NCBI RefSeq assembly: GCF_013426205.1
Contig: NC_089426.1
Location: forward strand, 496,001 to 560,000
Reading direction: 5' to 3'
Origin: Metarhizium brunneum
Taxonomy: Eukaryota > Ascomycota > Sordariomycetes > Hypocreales > Clavicipitaceae
Length of the DNA: 64,000 nucleotides
The position numbers were made by a program, and so were the translations under genes. Under the pieces are notes generated by a model. The model had not been told where the DNA came from and made no database searches. It worked only from the letters and a program-made list of their open reading frames with translations. How positions within the stretch are numbered: position 1 is the first letter of the stretch; each line of letters opens with the position of its first letter. Shown here piece after piece: positions 43,782-54,586 of this stretch.

Positions 43782-45287
43782 GGCGTGAAGCAGTGAAACG
43801 ATCCGTGAATGGCGGCTCCGTGGCTACGGTGTCGATGAAAAGTGATGGAAGAAGGAAAAGAAAGTTGAATGATGCTTTGTTGAAACTGAAGCAAGTCACC
43901 GTGACAAAAGCCAACAAACAACCAGCTACCTTATGGTGTTGGTTAGCAGGAACAGCATCCGATGTCGGATGAACTTGTTGCCGACTCACTGTGAGAGACA
44001 TGACTAATTTAAGCACGCTTGTAGTCTGGGATAGGACCAGTTGCGTGTTATTCTGATACAGAAGAGAACTGCTTTCTGACATGCAAGAAATAAACCAAGG
44101 CTCTTCCATACTTGTTCAACCCCATTCTCTTGGCGTGGCTTTTCCATAGCTGTTGCGGCCAGTCACTTGGAGCCGAGATGGTCCGTGAGTCTGATTTCCC
44201 CTGGAATTCGTCCGCAGATTTTCCAGCACGCAACTAAGCAAGGTAAATACCAGAACGACTCTGCTATGAACGATACGCGTTGTAAATCTCTAATATTTGA
44301 TGCTACATGGACCGATGTGCCCATATCGAGAGGAAGAGGAGGGCAGATCAGTACCCTGGCGTAAATGGGAAGAAAATAGATTCTCGCCTGGACACTTACT
44401 ACTCGCCCATACTCATGCAGTACCTCAAGCTGTGACATGATGACTACGTAGTTTTATACACCACGCAAGCTCTCACCAACCTAACACTCCACTAACAGTA
44501 GCGGATGAGCCAAAGAGTCTGGTTGTCGAGCGGTCATATAGGGAGAACCCTCCGGGCGTAATGAACCAGACTTCAATGTCACTATTGACATGTCAACACT
44601 ACTACCCGACTACTGGCCTCGCCGCCTAGTAAGTTGTGGCTGGGGTCACAGGCAACAGCTTGTGGACTGATAGGAAGCTGCAAAAAAAAATAATAATAAT
44701 AAAGTGTAGCACCCGTAAGACGTAGCACCCATATCAATTGCCTTTATTATAGTCCCCCAAAAATGCTTCAATTCTTAGCCAAAAGAGCTCTTTTCTGAGA
44801 CATCGGACATTACACAACACAGCGCCCCAACGGCCCAACAGGCCACGTCACCAACTTGAACAGGATCCCAACTGGAACGGGCCGGTGTTGAAGAGACAAG
44901 CATGCCACCATGGGGCGCATAGCGCTTTGTGCTATGCACGCCTTGCAGACGGATTGGAAAGACGGCGCCAAATGTGACAGTAGTGCCTGCATGCATACAG
45001 TTCGACGTATCTGGCATCATGCTATGGCCACACCTCCACTGCATCATCTTCTTCCAGCCGACGCCAAGAGACAGCCAGATTGCCGTATGACTCAGGTTAA
45101 TGGCTGGCAGCAAAATGCTAACCTGCTCTGTATCCCTTGGCGGCCAGAGGAGCCCGTCTACAAGGTCAAATATACACATAATGCGTCGCTGCCTGACGAG
45201 TTGAAACCCGCAACCCGCTACTTCTACATCCACGCTTGCGCCTAGATGGACTATATTCTGTCCTGACTTCGTGTTTCTTGATTCAAC
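43782..45287. other. Shared upstream region of divergent genes
   Basis: About 1.5 kb between the mevalonate kinase-like and dehydrogenase starts. The frames inside (43354-44109, 44775-45305 and others) are unsupported. Confidence 0.4.
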
Positions 45288-46160
45288 ATGTCTCCCCAGT
45301 ACCAAGCCAACGCCCTATTCGACGTCAAGAACCTCATCGCCGTTATTACAGGTGCCGGCTCAGGAATCGGCAGAGTCATTGCTCACACTCTGGCGGCCAA
45401 TGGTGCCAAGGCAGTGTACGTCCTCGGACGACGAGCCGAGGCTTTAGAAACGACGAAAAAGACTTCAGTCAACCCAAGCGTTATCACGCCGATTATCTGC
45501 GATGTGACGTTAAAAGACTCCCTACAGGCCGCCGCGTCTTTTGTGCGCAAAGACGCCGGATATTGTGATGTTGTCTTTGCTAACAGCGGAGTTGCCACCG
45601 CCGACGCCTCGGCACTCATCCCATCCATCGGTTCCATTAGTATAAAGGCCATTCAAGAGGGTCTTTGGCAGCATAGCATGGAAGAATTCACAGAGTCATT
45701 TCATGTCAATGTTACCGGTGTCTTTTACACTGCCGTTGCTTTTCTTGATCTTCTGGATGAGGGGAATAAGCGCCGCGTCGTGCCACAAACGGCGCAAATC
45801 ATCATAACGACATCACTAGGAGGCTTCGCCAGAAAACCAACACTTAGCTTTGCATATGGGCCTAGTAAAGCAGCGGCTGGTCATTTGGCCAAGCAACTTG
45901 CCACTTTATTGGCGCCGTATAAGATTCGAATTAATACGATTGCGCCTGGTTTCTTTCCTAGTGAGATGACGCAGAATTTGCCCTTTATGAACGGTGGTAG
46001 CTCGTCACATGCGGCAAACATACCGTTGGGGAGAATGGGAAATGAGGAGGATATTGCTGGTGCTGTCTTGTTTCTCGCAAGCCGAGCCGGGAGCTACATT
46101 GACGGGAATGTACTGCTGACAGACGGTGGGCGCGGCTGTGTCATACCGTCGACATACTGA
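45288..46160 (+). CDS. Short-chain dehydrogenase/reductase
   Basis: This 290-residue classical SDR has the NAD(P) motif TGAGSGIG (about residues 21-28), the NSG version of the NNAG strand (FANSGVA), the helix HVNVTGVFYTA, the catalytic Ser in ITTSLGG, the YGPSK active site (Tyr and Lys), and INTIAPGFFPSEMT followed by a C-terminal LLTDGG. The Arg in VLGRRAEA suggests preference for NADPH. Length and motif spacing fit the 3-oxoacyl reductase/rhamnolipid-reductase branch. It is convergent with the oxoamine synthase gene, 462 bp apart, so reduction of that enzyme's aminoketone product is a reasonable but unproven role. Intronless. Confidence 0.88.
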   Translation: MSPQYQANALFDVKNLIAVITGAGSGIGRVIAHTLAANGAKAVYVLGRRAEALETTKKTSVNPSVITPIICDVTLKDSLQAAASFVRKDAGYCDVVFANSGVATADASALIPSIGSISIKAIQEGLWQHSMEEFTESFHVNVTGVFYTAVAFLDLLDEGNKRRVVPQTAQIIITTSLGGFARKPTLSFAYGPSKAAAGHLAKQLATLLAPYKIRINTIAPGFFPSEMTQNLPFMNGGSSSHAANIPLGRMGNEEDIAGAVLFLASRAGSYIDGNVLLTDGGRGCVIPSTY

Positions 46161-46622
46161 TCTTGTGCGGTGCAGAGGGTTGTGTAGAGAACTTTTCCAT
46201 TTTTACAGTAATAGAATCTCCATCATTTTCATGTCATGTTGTCGTTCTTTGAAAACAAGACTGTACACAAATACACTGACAACCTGAATCGCTTGTATGG
46301 CAGACCATGTATTAGTGTATTTGTTGAGCAGACATGGCTAAATCACTCTACGCAAAGATGCATGGAGCTTCATTTCAGTATCAGTCATATCTGGACGTAG
46401 ATATAATGCCCAAGTCTTTTGAGCTCAGTGGACATCCACCAGGACTCTCAAGGGCCGCCAGTATCTACAATAAGGACATTAGACAAGTGCGAAATAGACT
46501 TCCCAAAAAGGCGACATGACTTTTTTTTAAGAGGAAATGCACCTGTCCCTGATCTTATAACAACCACCAAGACTCTTCTTCCGAAATACCGTGTCATCAA
46601 CAACAGCAGGTAGAAACGCTCG
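46161..46622. other. Gap between convergent genes
   Basis: 3' flanks of the dehydrogenase and the oxoamine synthase; nothing else seen. Confidence 0.4.
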
Positions 46623-48162
46623 CTACGCCTTGACTGCGGCTTGTGATGCAAACACCTTGCTCGCCGCACTCGGAAGAGTATTATTCGAACCGCATTTCTC
46701 CAGATCCAACATCTCGTGCGCCCATTGACAGATGGAGGCGACCAGTTTATCGACGTCGTCCTCGGTGTTGTGCGCATGGACCACAATGCGAATACGGCTC
46801 TCCCCCTTTGGCACGACAGGATAGGCAAAGTTGTAAGCCATGATATTGGCAAGCATATTATGGAAGAACAAGTACTGCTCGTGGCGCGGCCGAGTTCTAA
46901 TCGGTATAATATGCGCATGGAACTGGCGCTGCTCCCACCCTTCAGCAACAGGGCAAGACAGCAAGCCCGCCGCCACGGCCTGCTGCCAATCCGGTTTGCT
47001 CGTAAGCCGTTTGAAGAAGTACGAGATTGTCTTTTGAATCCGCTCCTGCTCCTACATGCACGTGATGCGTGTTAATGCAGCCGTTCACCTACAACAGCGC
47101 AAGTTTGAGAAGAGTCCACAAACCTCGTGTGTCCCGCCACTTCGAAACAACTGCAAGCCAGCTCGAGCCGATGCGACCATGGGAAACGACGGTGCGCCGC
47201 TGTAGACTGCGAAACGCATTTGGTTCATCATCAACGAACGCACAGTTTTATTGCACAAGATTACGCCTGCGTCGTCGTTTAGGAATGTACGTTTTTTTTG
47301 GTCTTTCTCAAAAAACACTAGGAATAAGAAACTCACCGCCGGTAGATGCCATGGCCTTGCTGCAAACGTGGACCCGAATCGCAATCTCCTTCTCCAGTCC
47401 CAGCATGGAGACTAGGCCTCTGCCATGGGGGCCCAGTACGCCGACGGAGTGCGCCTCGTCAATGATGAATTGGGCATTGCCCAGTGGGAAGACTTGCTTG
47501 GCCACATGGACAAACTCTTCTAGAGGGCACACGTCCCCGTTCATGCTGTAGATGGATTCAATCAGAATGAGGATGGACTGCGTTCCTAGCTTGAACTCGG
47601 CATGTGTTTCTCTCAGGTTGGTCAGCGTCTCGCGGAGAGAGTTGACGTCGTTGTGCCGGAAGGAGACTTTGTGCGACGCCCGACCGAGCTTCATCCCTTC
47701 GTGTGCACTGGCATGAACGAGCTCGTCAAAGACGTAGCAGTCACCAGGTAGGGCCACACAGCCAGTGATGCCGGCGTTGCATAAAAACCCGGAATTTCCA
47801 AAAAAGGCCGTTTCAGAGCCGAAGAATTCGGCCATTTCCCTCTCCACCTCGAGGATGTAGTTGTAGTTTCCGTTCTGGAGCCGAGATCCGCCGGCACTTA
47901 GGTTCCAGTTCTCGTGTCTGGATATTTCTTGCAAGAAGGCTTCCCGGATTCGCCCCGTTCGGCTGAGAGACAGAATATCGTTGGACGCAAAGTCCACCAT
48001 GGGCGTATCCCAACGTGGCTTGGCAGTCAGGAGCTTGTGCTCAGCGCGTAGGGTATCCAGCCGTTGCTCTAAATTGCGGTAAAATGCTGGCTCGTTCTGC
48101 ATCTCTGGGGTTTTCAGTTTGTGGTCTTTCAACCACGTCTCGACCATGCTTTCGTAATACAT
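46623..48162 (-). CDS. PLP-dependent alpha-oxoamine synthase (AONS-like)
   Basis: Exons 48162-47337, 47266-47124 and 47051-46623 give 465 residues, with introns of 70 nt (GTGAGT...GCAG) and 72 nt (GTTTGT...GTAG, a weak donor). The family condenses an amino acid with an acyl-CoA or acyl carrier thioester, with loss of CO2, to an alpha-aminoketone. Visible motifs: DFASNDILSLS, NLSAGGSRLQNGNYNY, FFGNSGFLCNAG, the cofactor Asp in IIDEAHSVGVLGPHGRG, and the Schiff-base lysine in VCSKAMASTGG (K269). The first splice restores STGGVILCNK. It is single-domain, like biotin KAPA synthase or 5-aminolevulinate synthase, and unlike two-domain FUM8. No mitochondrial presequence is obvious. Biotin synthesis is an alternative, but no other biotin gene lies here. 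Confidence 0.85.
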
Positions 48163-49574
48163 GGTGGATGGCAACTCGGGGTTCTCGTGATGTTGTGAGA
48201 ATGGGTGGGAAATGGACCAAGGACAAAACGCCGACGCTGGGTCGACAACCAGTAGACGTTGTATGATATTTTGGTGCTTATGCAAGTGTTTGGTGCCGGC
48301 ATTTATACTGCATGTGGTGAAGTGTATTCCGGTGGCATTGGGCCACTGGATGTTCTGGCCACACAGCACACAACTGTGATGACTGGTCGACTTGGCCAAT
48401 ACGGTTTATTTCCCGGGCATGGTAGACGGGAATAAGCCTCAAAAGTTGCGCCAGATTGACAAGGCACCACTGCACACTTGCTGTCTCATCACTTTGGCCC
48501 GTTCTCGTTGTAGCGGATATATACGGCTACATTCATGCCACGAATTGAGCCGAGTGCTGCAATTCCTCGGTAGCAGATCGGTGTGATGAATTGTGCCATC
48601 ATGCTGCACCAACGTTGCACAAATCGAACCTGTCGAGTATTCCGTAATATGTTTGCATGGGCGAAGGTAGGTCGCCATGCGCATGCAGGTGATATCAAAA
48701 TACCGAGTCCGCTCGATATACTCCTAGTGATTGGTCGCATGTTGCATAGTGTCACAACTTTTGTTCAGCCAGCCACACTAGGGCCCTTTGTTGCGAATTC
48801 CAATCGCATGGAAACCCCTTATCTCCTTGAGCACGAAATCATTACTTTTTTTTGGGTGCAGGGTCTGGTTCGCCATGTTCCATACCAGTGGGTCGCTGAA
48901 AGGGGATCTCGCCCATCTGATTGGCCCGCGTCGGCTCCCCGGGCGTTGGGGGGGCCGGGGGCCGAAAAACGTCATGTCTGGTCCAGGTCAATAATTTTCG
49001 TGCTCACATGTGCAAGCAGCATCACAATTATCCCACATGCAGTCATAATGGCAAGCCGTCCCAGCGCGTATGTGCAATTGCAAGCTTCATGCAACATGAG
49101 CGGGCATGAAGCGGATTTCCGGCATGGCAAGTTGCTGAAAGCGTCCGCATACATGCTGTTAGCATTGTAGACCGCTCTTTTCTTCATGTTTCTCTTTTTT
49201 TCCTTTTCTTGCTCTCCTTTTCTTCTTTCATCTACAAGCCCCATAGTAGGGTTGGGCATCTTTGCAGCCGCAACATTAGGTGTGCCGTAGGTGCTGGTGT
49301 AGCGGCATATTTGCACACTGCATGTTCACCGGGAGATGGTCTACAAACGAGCCAGAATTTATTTGGTACCAGTTGACATGTCGGCGAGTCTTCACCGCCT
49401 TCCTAGATGCTGCCCGGAGTCAAGACGTGGACCAAATAGTGATGAACGCGATAGTTGAGTCGGTACAGCGTGGGCATGGCTATCGCGTAGAAATCAAGTC
49501 ACTAAGACTTGTCACGCGAATGTTGCAGAGTCTTCGCCCAAGAGGAACGATATTTTGCAGCCAGCCAATTTCAT
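48163..49574. other. Spacer
   Basis: Upstream of the oxoamine synthase; the frame that extends that gene to 48399 is leader. No gene seen. Confidence 0.45.
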
Positions 49575-50543
49575 TCAAGGACTAGTATACTCAATCTGGA
49601 AATTATATGCTGCATCATCATGCATCCCCCAGTACGCATCCCAAACCTTCATGGTAATAGGGCCGGGCTTCCCATCCCCTACCGGAACACCATCAAGCTT
49701 CGTAATGGGCAGAATGCCTCCCGCAGTTGAGGACAGGAATATTTCTTCACACTGGTAGACCATGTCAACGGGCACTACGTCGACGCGGATTTCCACTCCG
49801 TTGGCCTTGCACAGATCAAGGACGCTTCTCCGCGTGATGCCCTGGAGCACCCCTCGGTCAGGAGTGTATATTACGCCATCCTGGACAAGGTGAATGTTGA
49901 ACCCGGGGCCCTCAGTCAAGTTGCCCTCTTGATCTGTCAGGAATGGATATGTGGCACCACAATCTTGCACCTCGAGAACACTTCGTATCAAGTCACCCCA
50001 TTGAAGGTTTTTGACCGTTGGATCAATGGCTCCGGGAGGGATACGATGGACTGTCCTGGCGACCATGGCGCTGCCACCAGCGTAATGGTTCTCTGGCTGC
50101 ATCAACCAACCATATGGCTTGACAAACATGTATAAGTTGTTGACGAGTTTCCTTGGGTCCCAGCCACGCACGTCTGTCAAGCCCCGTGTGACAATGATGA
50201 CGGCCTGGGCGTCGCGGAGTCCAGTCTTGGAGACCATGTCGCATAGGATACGCTTCATCTCGTCTCTTGGGAGAGGCGACTTGAGTAATATCTTGTCACA
50301 GCTGGCATCAAGGCGGTCAATGTGATCGTCGAGGCGAAAGAACCGGCCATTCCAGACGGCTGGTGCGTCGTAAGCAAGATCACTGTGCCAGAAACCTTGG
50401 TCGAGAATCGGAATGCGTGCTTCATGAAGAGGGACGAGCTTGTTCTCTATCCAAGCAATGCCCTTTGCGAAGGGACTTGTACCAGCTTCATGCAATGCGA
50501 CACGCTCTTTGTACGCCGCAAGTATCTTGTCCATGGAGGCCAT
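49575..50543 (-). CDS. (R)-selective amine transaminase (class IV, fold IV)
   Basis: The 322-residue protein closely follows fungal (R)-amine:pyruvate transaminases, such as the Aspergillus terreus enzyme, from the first residues (MASMDK...) to the end. The fold-IV catalytic lysine is K178 in DPTVKNLQWGDL. His53 and Tyr58 (FWHSDLAYD) and Arg126 (DVRGW) correspond to residues that shape the substrate pocket and bind the carboxylate in the known enzymes. LTEGPGFNI and SSTAGGILPI hold the PLP phosphate. These enzymes move an amino group between (R)-amines or D-amino acids and pyruvate-type ketones. Here it could aminate a ketone intermediate or supply a D-residue. Transcribed in the same direction as the oxoamine synthase gene and divergent from the methyltransferase gene. 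Intronless. Confidence 0.92.
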   Translation of the reverse strand: MASMDKILAAYKERVALHEAGTSPFAKGIAWIENKLVPLHEARIPILDQGFWHSDLAYDAPAVWNGRFFRLDDHIDRLDASCDKILLKSPLPRDEMKRILCDMVSKTGLRDAQAVIIVTRGLTDVRGWDPRKLVNNLYMFVKPYGWLMQPENHYAGGSAMVARTVHRIPPGAIDPTVKNLQWGDLIRSVLEVQDCGATYPFLTDQEGNLTEGPGFNIHLVQDGVIYTPDRGVLQGITRRSVLDLCKANGVEIRVDVVPVDMVYQCEEIFLSSTAGGILPITKLDGVPVGDGKPGPITMKVWDAYWGMHDDAAYNFQIEYTSP

Positions 50544-52238
50544 GTTTGGGAAGCGTTTAGCGTTTGTCAGAGGATCAGGGTTAGAGTGTGTATTTTGGTA
50601 TTTGCTAGGGGATGACAGCAGAGTTGGTTTCGGAATTTCGCTTGAAAATATGTAGTATCTTCTTAATGATCAGAAAGTTTCCCAGATGAGTGGACTAAAA
50701 GAATCCACGACGCGTGTGCACGTAAAGTGAACCATACACCGCTGTGATGTTGAGAAAGAAGGGATTCGATGCTGGGAGTAGCCTGTGTGCACAGCTCCAA
50801 GGTATCAAATAACGAGAAGGAAGTGTAAAACATTCCTTACTGGTGCTACGAGGTCTGCTCCCGAAATGCAAAGCGCAGGGGGCGTGGAACGAGTAGACAA
50901 CATGCAATATTGCCAATATAATGACATCATTAGCGTTCCGCTGTCGAACCATCAATCCATCTTGTTGCTCGTCTCCTACAAAGACGAGTGGGTCCCATGC
51001 TAATCTGGAGTTTGACAGCTTGGAAGTATGCACATGTAAATATCCAATGACCAGTTGTAAAAGACACAAACCGCCTTGACGTATCTAGAAATGGCTGCAG
51101 CATAACCGAAGTCCAAATCCCCTCTTCGAGCCCTGCACTCTGTATTGAACATATTTTATAAATGCATGTTATTCACATGCAGAGCTAGTCAACGAGGCTT
51201 GCCGTAGCCCTGAAGCATCCAACTCGTTATGATGTTGTGTCAGGTTATGGGACGGGATTAGTTGTGCCGTCCGTGTTTAGTCTGGTACAACATGGCAATT
51301 CTAAGCCACCTTACACAGTCCCGATATACACGTACTGTCTCTGTTTGTGATTTGTCGGAATAGCTCACTCACTGACCCGTTGCATATTCTCGAGACAGAA
51401 ATGGATCGCTGGCTTATAGGCCAGAAAGACATGCAGGTGACAGAATCGTTTCAGCACATGCTAATAGCGCCATGTCTTACCATAGTCCAACAAGTCCAGA
51501 GTGCTCATCTCTGCTTGCCATTTTGCAGATGAGCATGGGCAATTCGGTGACGGTTGATCATCGAGACGTGCGCAGCTTGTGCATATGTGCACCGCATCGA
51601 TGCCCCAGTCCATATAATGACATCAACTTATCAAAGTAGCAAATATATTGACATATGTAGTGACAGCATGCTGCCGTCAGCCATTTCCTCGCCGAAATTA
51701 CCCACTTTCTACAGCTTGCAGGAGCATCATCTGCAATGCATGGTTGTGATTCCACCTACTGCTATACTTTGTATTGTAGGCAACGTGCTTAGATTCTCTT
51801 GCCGTGCCCGCCTTTGCCATTCGAAGTCGTCAACAGCCACACAAATGACGTTTCGCCGACTTTGAGAAGAATGATGAACATGAGAAAGATTGAAGACAAA
51901 CGGCCCAAGTCAGGGATGTCACTGGCGACATTGTCTCTGCATAATCAGCCGGACACACTTGCATCACACTTTGCACCTAGGCACGATAGCACAACTCTTG
52001 CCACAGGGCCATCAGCTTGACTCGTCGGCGTGCCGTCCCCAAAGTTCACAGCACAAGCGGAAACCGTCTTCTTCTTTTGCCCATGAACCCCGACCAAGAC
52101 CATTGTTCCAAAACTATTTCATCACAAGGGCCTTGTCAAAAATTCCTCCCTCCAAACTGTTGAATGTCCAAAACTTCTCAAACCTTGTCGCAATTTCTTC
52201 TCCCGCATTTTCCTTCTACTAAACCCAAAATTACCACA
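50544..52238. other. Shared upstream region of the transaminase and methyltransferase genes
   Basis: About 1.7 kb between divergent starts; likely to contain a shared control region, but I could not name a binding site. No gene seen. Confidence 0.45.
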
Positions 52239-53270
52239 ATGGGTTCCGTTGTCATCGATGCAGAGCGTTCAGTGGCCAACATCTTCAACTCCACCGTCGC
52301 AGGCTGGGCCATAGGCGCTGCGTGGGAACTCGGAATTCTGGACCAAATCAAGAACAACAAGCAGCTGCACGAGGAGACGTTTGCGTCGCAGCAAAATCTA
52401 CACATCGGATCTACAAAAGGCCTGGTAGCCTCACTGGTTGTCGTTCATGTACTAGAGCGAGACGGCGACGTCGTCGCCGCCGGCCCGCTGTTCGACGAGG
52501 CATATCGTACAAAATCGCTCTTCCACTGGCTCAGCCTGGGCTCCGGGGCGCTCTTCTCGCAGATGCAGTGCGTTGTACGCAATGAGAACCGCAAAGGGGA
52601 CAACTATTACACGCGCGATACTGCCGCCATAGCGTATGCCTGCCGGGATATTAATCGCCAGCACTTTGATCCCGCATTTTGGGCGGCCATGGATGGGCTA
52701 GACTACAAGTTCACGTCCGTGGTTGACCTCGGTTGCGGCAGCGGCGAGCGGCTGATGCAAATCCTTGATCGCTTTCCCAACACCACTGCCGTTGGTGTTG
52801 ATCTGGCTAGTCCGGCTCTCAAGGTGGCCGCGGCCGAGGCAGCGCAACGTGGCTACAGCAATCGTCTGACCTTCATGGAGGGTGATGCTCGGGAAATGGA
52901 GCATCAAGACGAGTTTAAACAAGTAGACCTGTTGACGTGCTTCATGATGGGGCATGATTTCTGGCCCCGAGAAAATTGCATAAAGACGCTGAAGCGCTTA
53001 CGCGAGGTGTTTCCGAAAGTGAGGAGGTTCCTCCTGGGGGATGCCACGAGAATATTGCTAAACACCAAGGGGTCGGATGGGGCTGTTACCGAGGATACTT
53101 TGCCGATTTTTACTTTGGGTTTTGAACTCGGCCATGAGATGATGGGAGTTTACCTTCCTACTATCGACGAATGGGACGGGGTTTTTGATGAGGCTAATTG
53201 GTCGTGTGTGAGGAAGCATCGCATAGAATCGCTGACATTATCAGTTGTATTCGAGCTAGAACATGCATGA
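52239..53270 (+). CDS. MppJ-like alpha-keto acid C-beta-methyltransferase
   Basis: The 343-residue protein strongly resembles MppJ of Streptomyces hygroscopicus, an iron-dependent SAM enzyme that methylates C-beta of phenylpyruvate for the beta-methylphenylalanine of mannopeptimycin. Shared stretches that I recall include NIFNSTVAGWAIGAAWELG, LLTCFMMGHDFWPRENC and FELGHEMMGVYLPTIDEWDG. SAM motif I is VVDLGCGSGE (residues 161-170). The two metal-binding histidines of MppJ correspond to H239 (MMGHDFW) and H299 (LGHEMM), with D240 next to the first. The N-terminal 90 residues form the dimerisation part. An insert of about eight residues (RILLNTKGSDG) lies between the two histidines. I chose the ATG at 52239 (MGSVVIDAE) because the family starts there; the frame opens 25 codons earlier. 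Intronless. Precedes a BCAT gene on the same strand, which fits amination of the methylated keto acid. The match is from memory and should be confirmed by alignment. Confidence 0.88.
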   Translation: MGSVVIDAERSVANIFNSTVAGWAIGAAWELGILDQIKNNKQLHEETFASQQNLHIGSTKGLVASLVVVHVLERDGDVVAAGPLFDEAYRTKSLFHWLSLGSGALFSQMQCVVRNENRKGDNYYTRDTAAIAYACRDINRQHFDPAFWAAMDGLDYKFTSVVDLGCGSGERLMQILDRFPNTTAVGVDLASPALKVAAAEAAQRGYSNRLTFMEGDAREMEHQDEFKQVDLLTCFMMGHDFWPRENCIKTLKRLREVFPKVRRFLLGDATRILLNTKGSDGAVTEDTLPIFTLGFELGHEMMGVYLPTIDEWDGVFDEANWSCVRKHRIESLTLSVVFELEHA

Positions 53271-54586
53271 TTGGTTGGAATGACATATGGCAGAGGGTGG
53301 TATGAGCATAGCTCTCGAGTGGACAATGTTTGATGACATTTATCTCATCGAGGTCACATTTTAATTTATTTATCCAAGTGTCCGGCTAAAATGCCTACAT
53401 CTACTGCTTGGTTCATGGTTTGTCCATATTCATCATCTTCAGGTCGCTGATCTGCTATAAAACAATGTAACTCAGCGCCTTTTCCTGTTGCTTCTCAAAG
53501 ACTGGTATTATGTAGCACAAGGAGAGGGGGATTGAACACCAGATTCGTCGCTTGGCCATACTCGGCTCATTCGGCTTTACCACCCTGAAAACACGGAATT
53601 CTTCAAGATCCATCAGAAGATTGGGCGTTTGGATAAAAACATCCCCTTCCGAATGACACAGTGGCGACGTCGGGAGCGTCGTGAAACAGGAGTTGCTAAT
53701 TGTCGATTGGTCAGATATGATAACATCGGCGGTGTCCAGCCAGCCACAATATACCCTGGCTTGGACTCGCATGAAAAGTACAGCAGAAATGTTGTAAAAG
53801 GAGGACGCATAGAAAATAGAGCGTCAGGGTATCCGCGAACGCCTGCATGTATCCAGGATCTGCGATGCTGTGACATCTGATTTGGACCAGGACGTGGCAA
53901 AAGCGTCGTGGACCATCAAGGGAACTTGCTTTTGCTGATTCCATTGGGCTCACTGTCCTCTGCGTCACACCGGCTGCAGGTGAGGCCCACATCTGTAACA
54001 CAGATTTGTGCTGCGTCCTGCGAGTTGCGTTTATATTGGTATCTTATCAACCACCATTGAAAAGGCAACCGGACAGAAAGAAGCCGTGGCAAGCCGTCCC
54101 ACCATGTCGGTGACTGACTGATAATGCATCGATGTCGGCTCGTATGGGCTCCGGTAGCTGTGGCGTTAGGCTAGGACGTTTGTATACACATGTAGATGCT
54201 CTTATGTCAGTTTTAGGCCGCCTGCACCGACAGAGAATGCGTATATTGCAACCAGCCTCTTTGCAAGTTCCCCGCCTTGGATCGCCATCAGTGCCTTTCA
54301 TTTGCATGCTTTCGTAATTCACTACGGAGTACGCTATTACTGCTTTCGACGTTTCCTAGTTCCGGTTACGAGATGAAACACTGGGTGGCGTATCCAATCG
54401 GGCGGTAGTCGAGTGCAGTATTTCTCAATTGACCTCCTAGAACCTCTGGTAACCATTCCGTGTAATATCAATGACCCGGTTTGCATGGTTCTGTGCGACG
54501 TGAAGCGTTGGCACGCAAACACAAAGGACGACAACATACAGAGTATTGTAGACGCCCTTGGAAAAGGGTGCCTATACCAATTCATC
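53271..54586. other. Spacer
   Basis: Between the methyltransferase and aminotransferase genes; no gene supported. Confidence 0.45.

Noticed and set aside
45236..45568. 110-codon frame overlapping the start of the dehydrogenase
   Set aside because: Out-of-frame shadow of the SDR gene.
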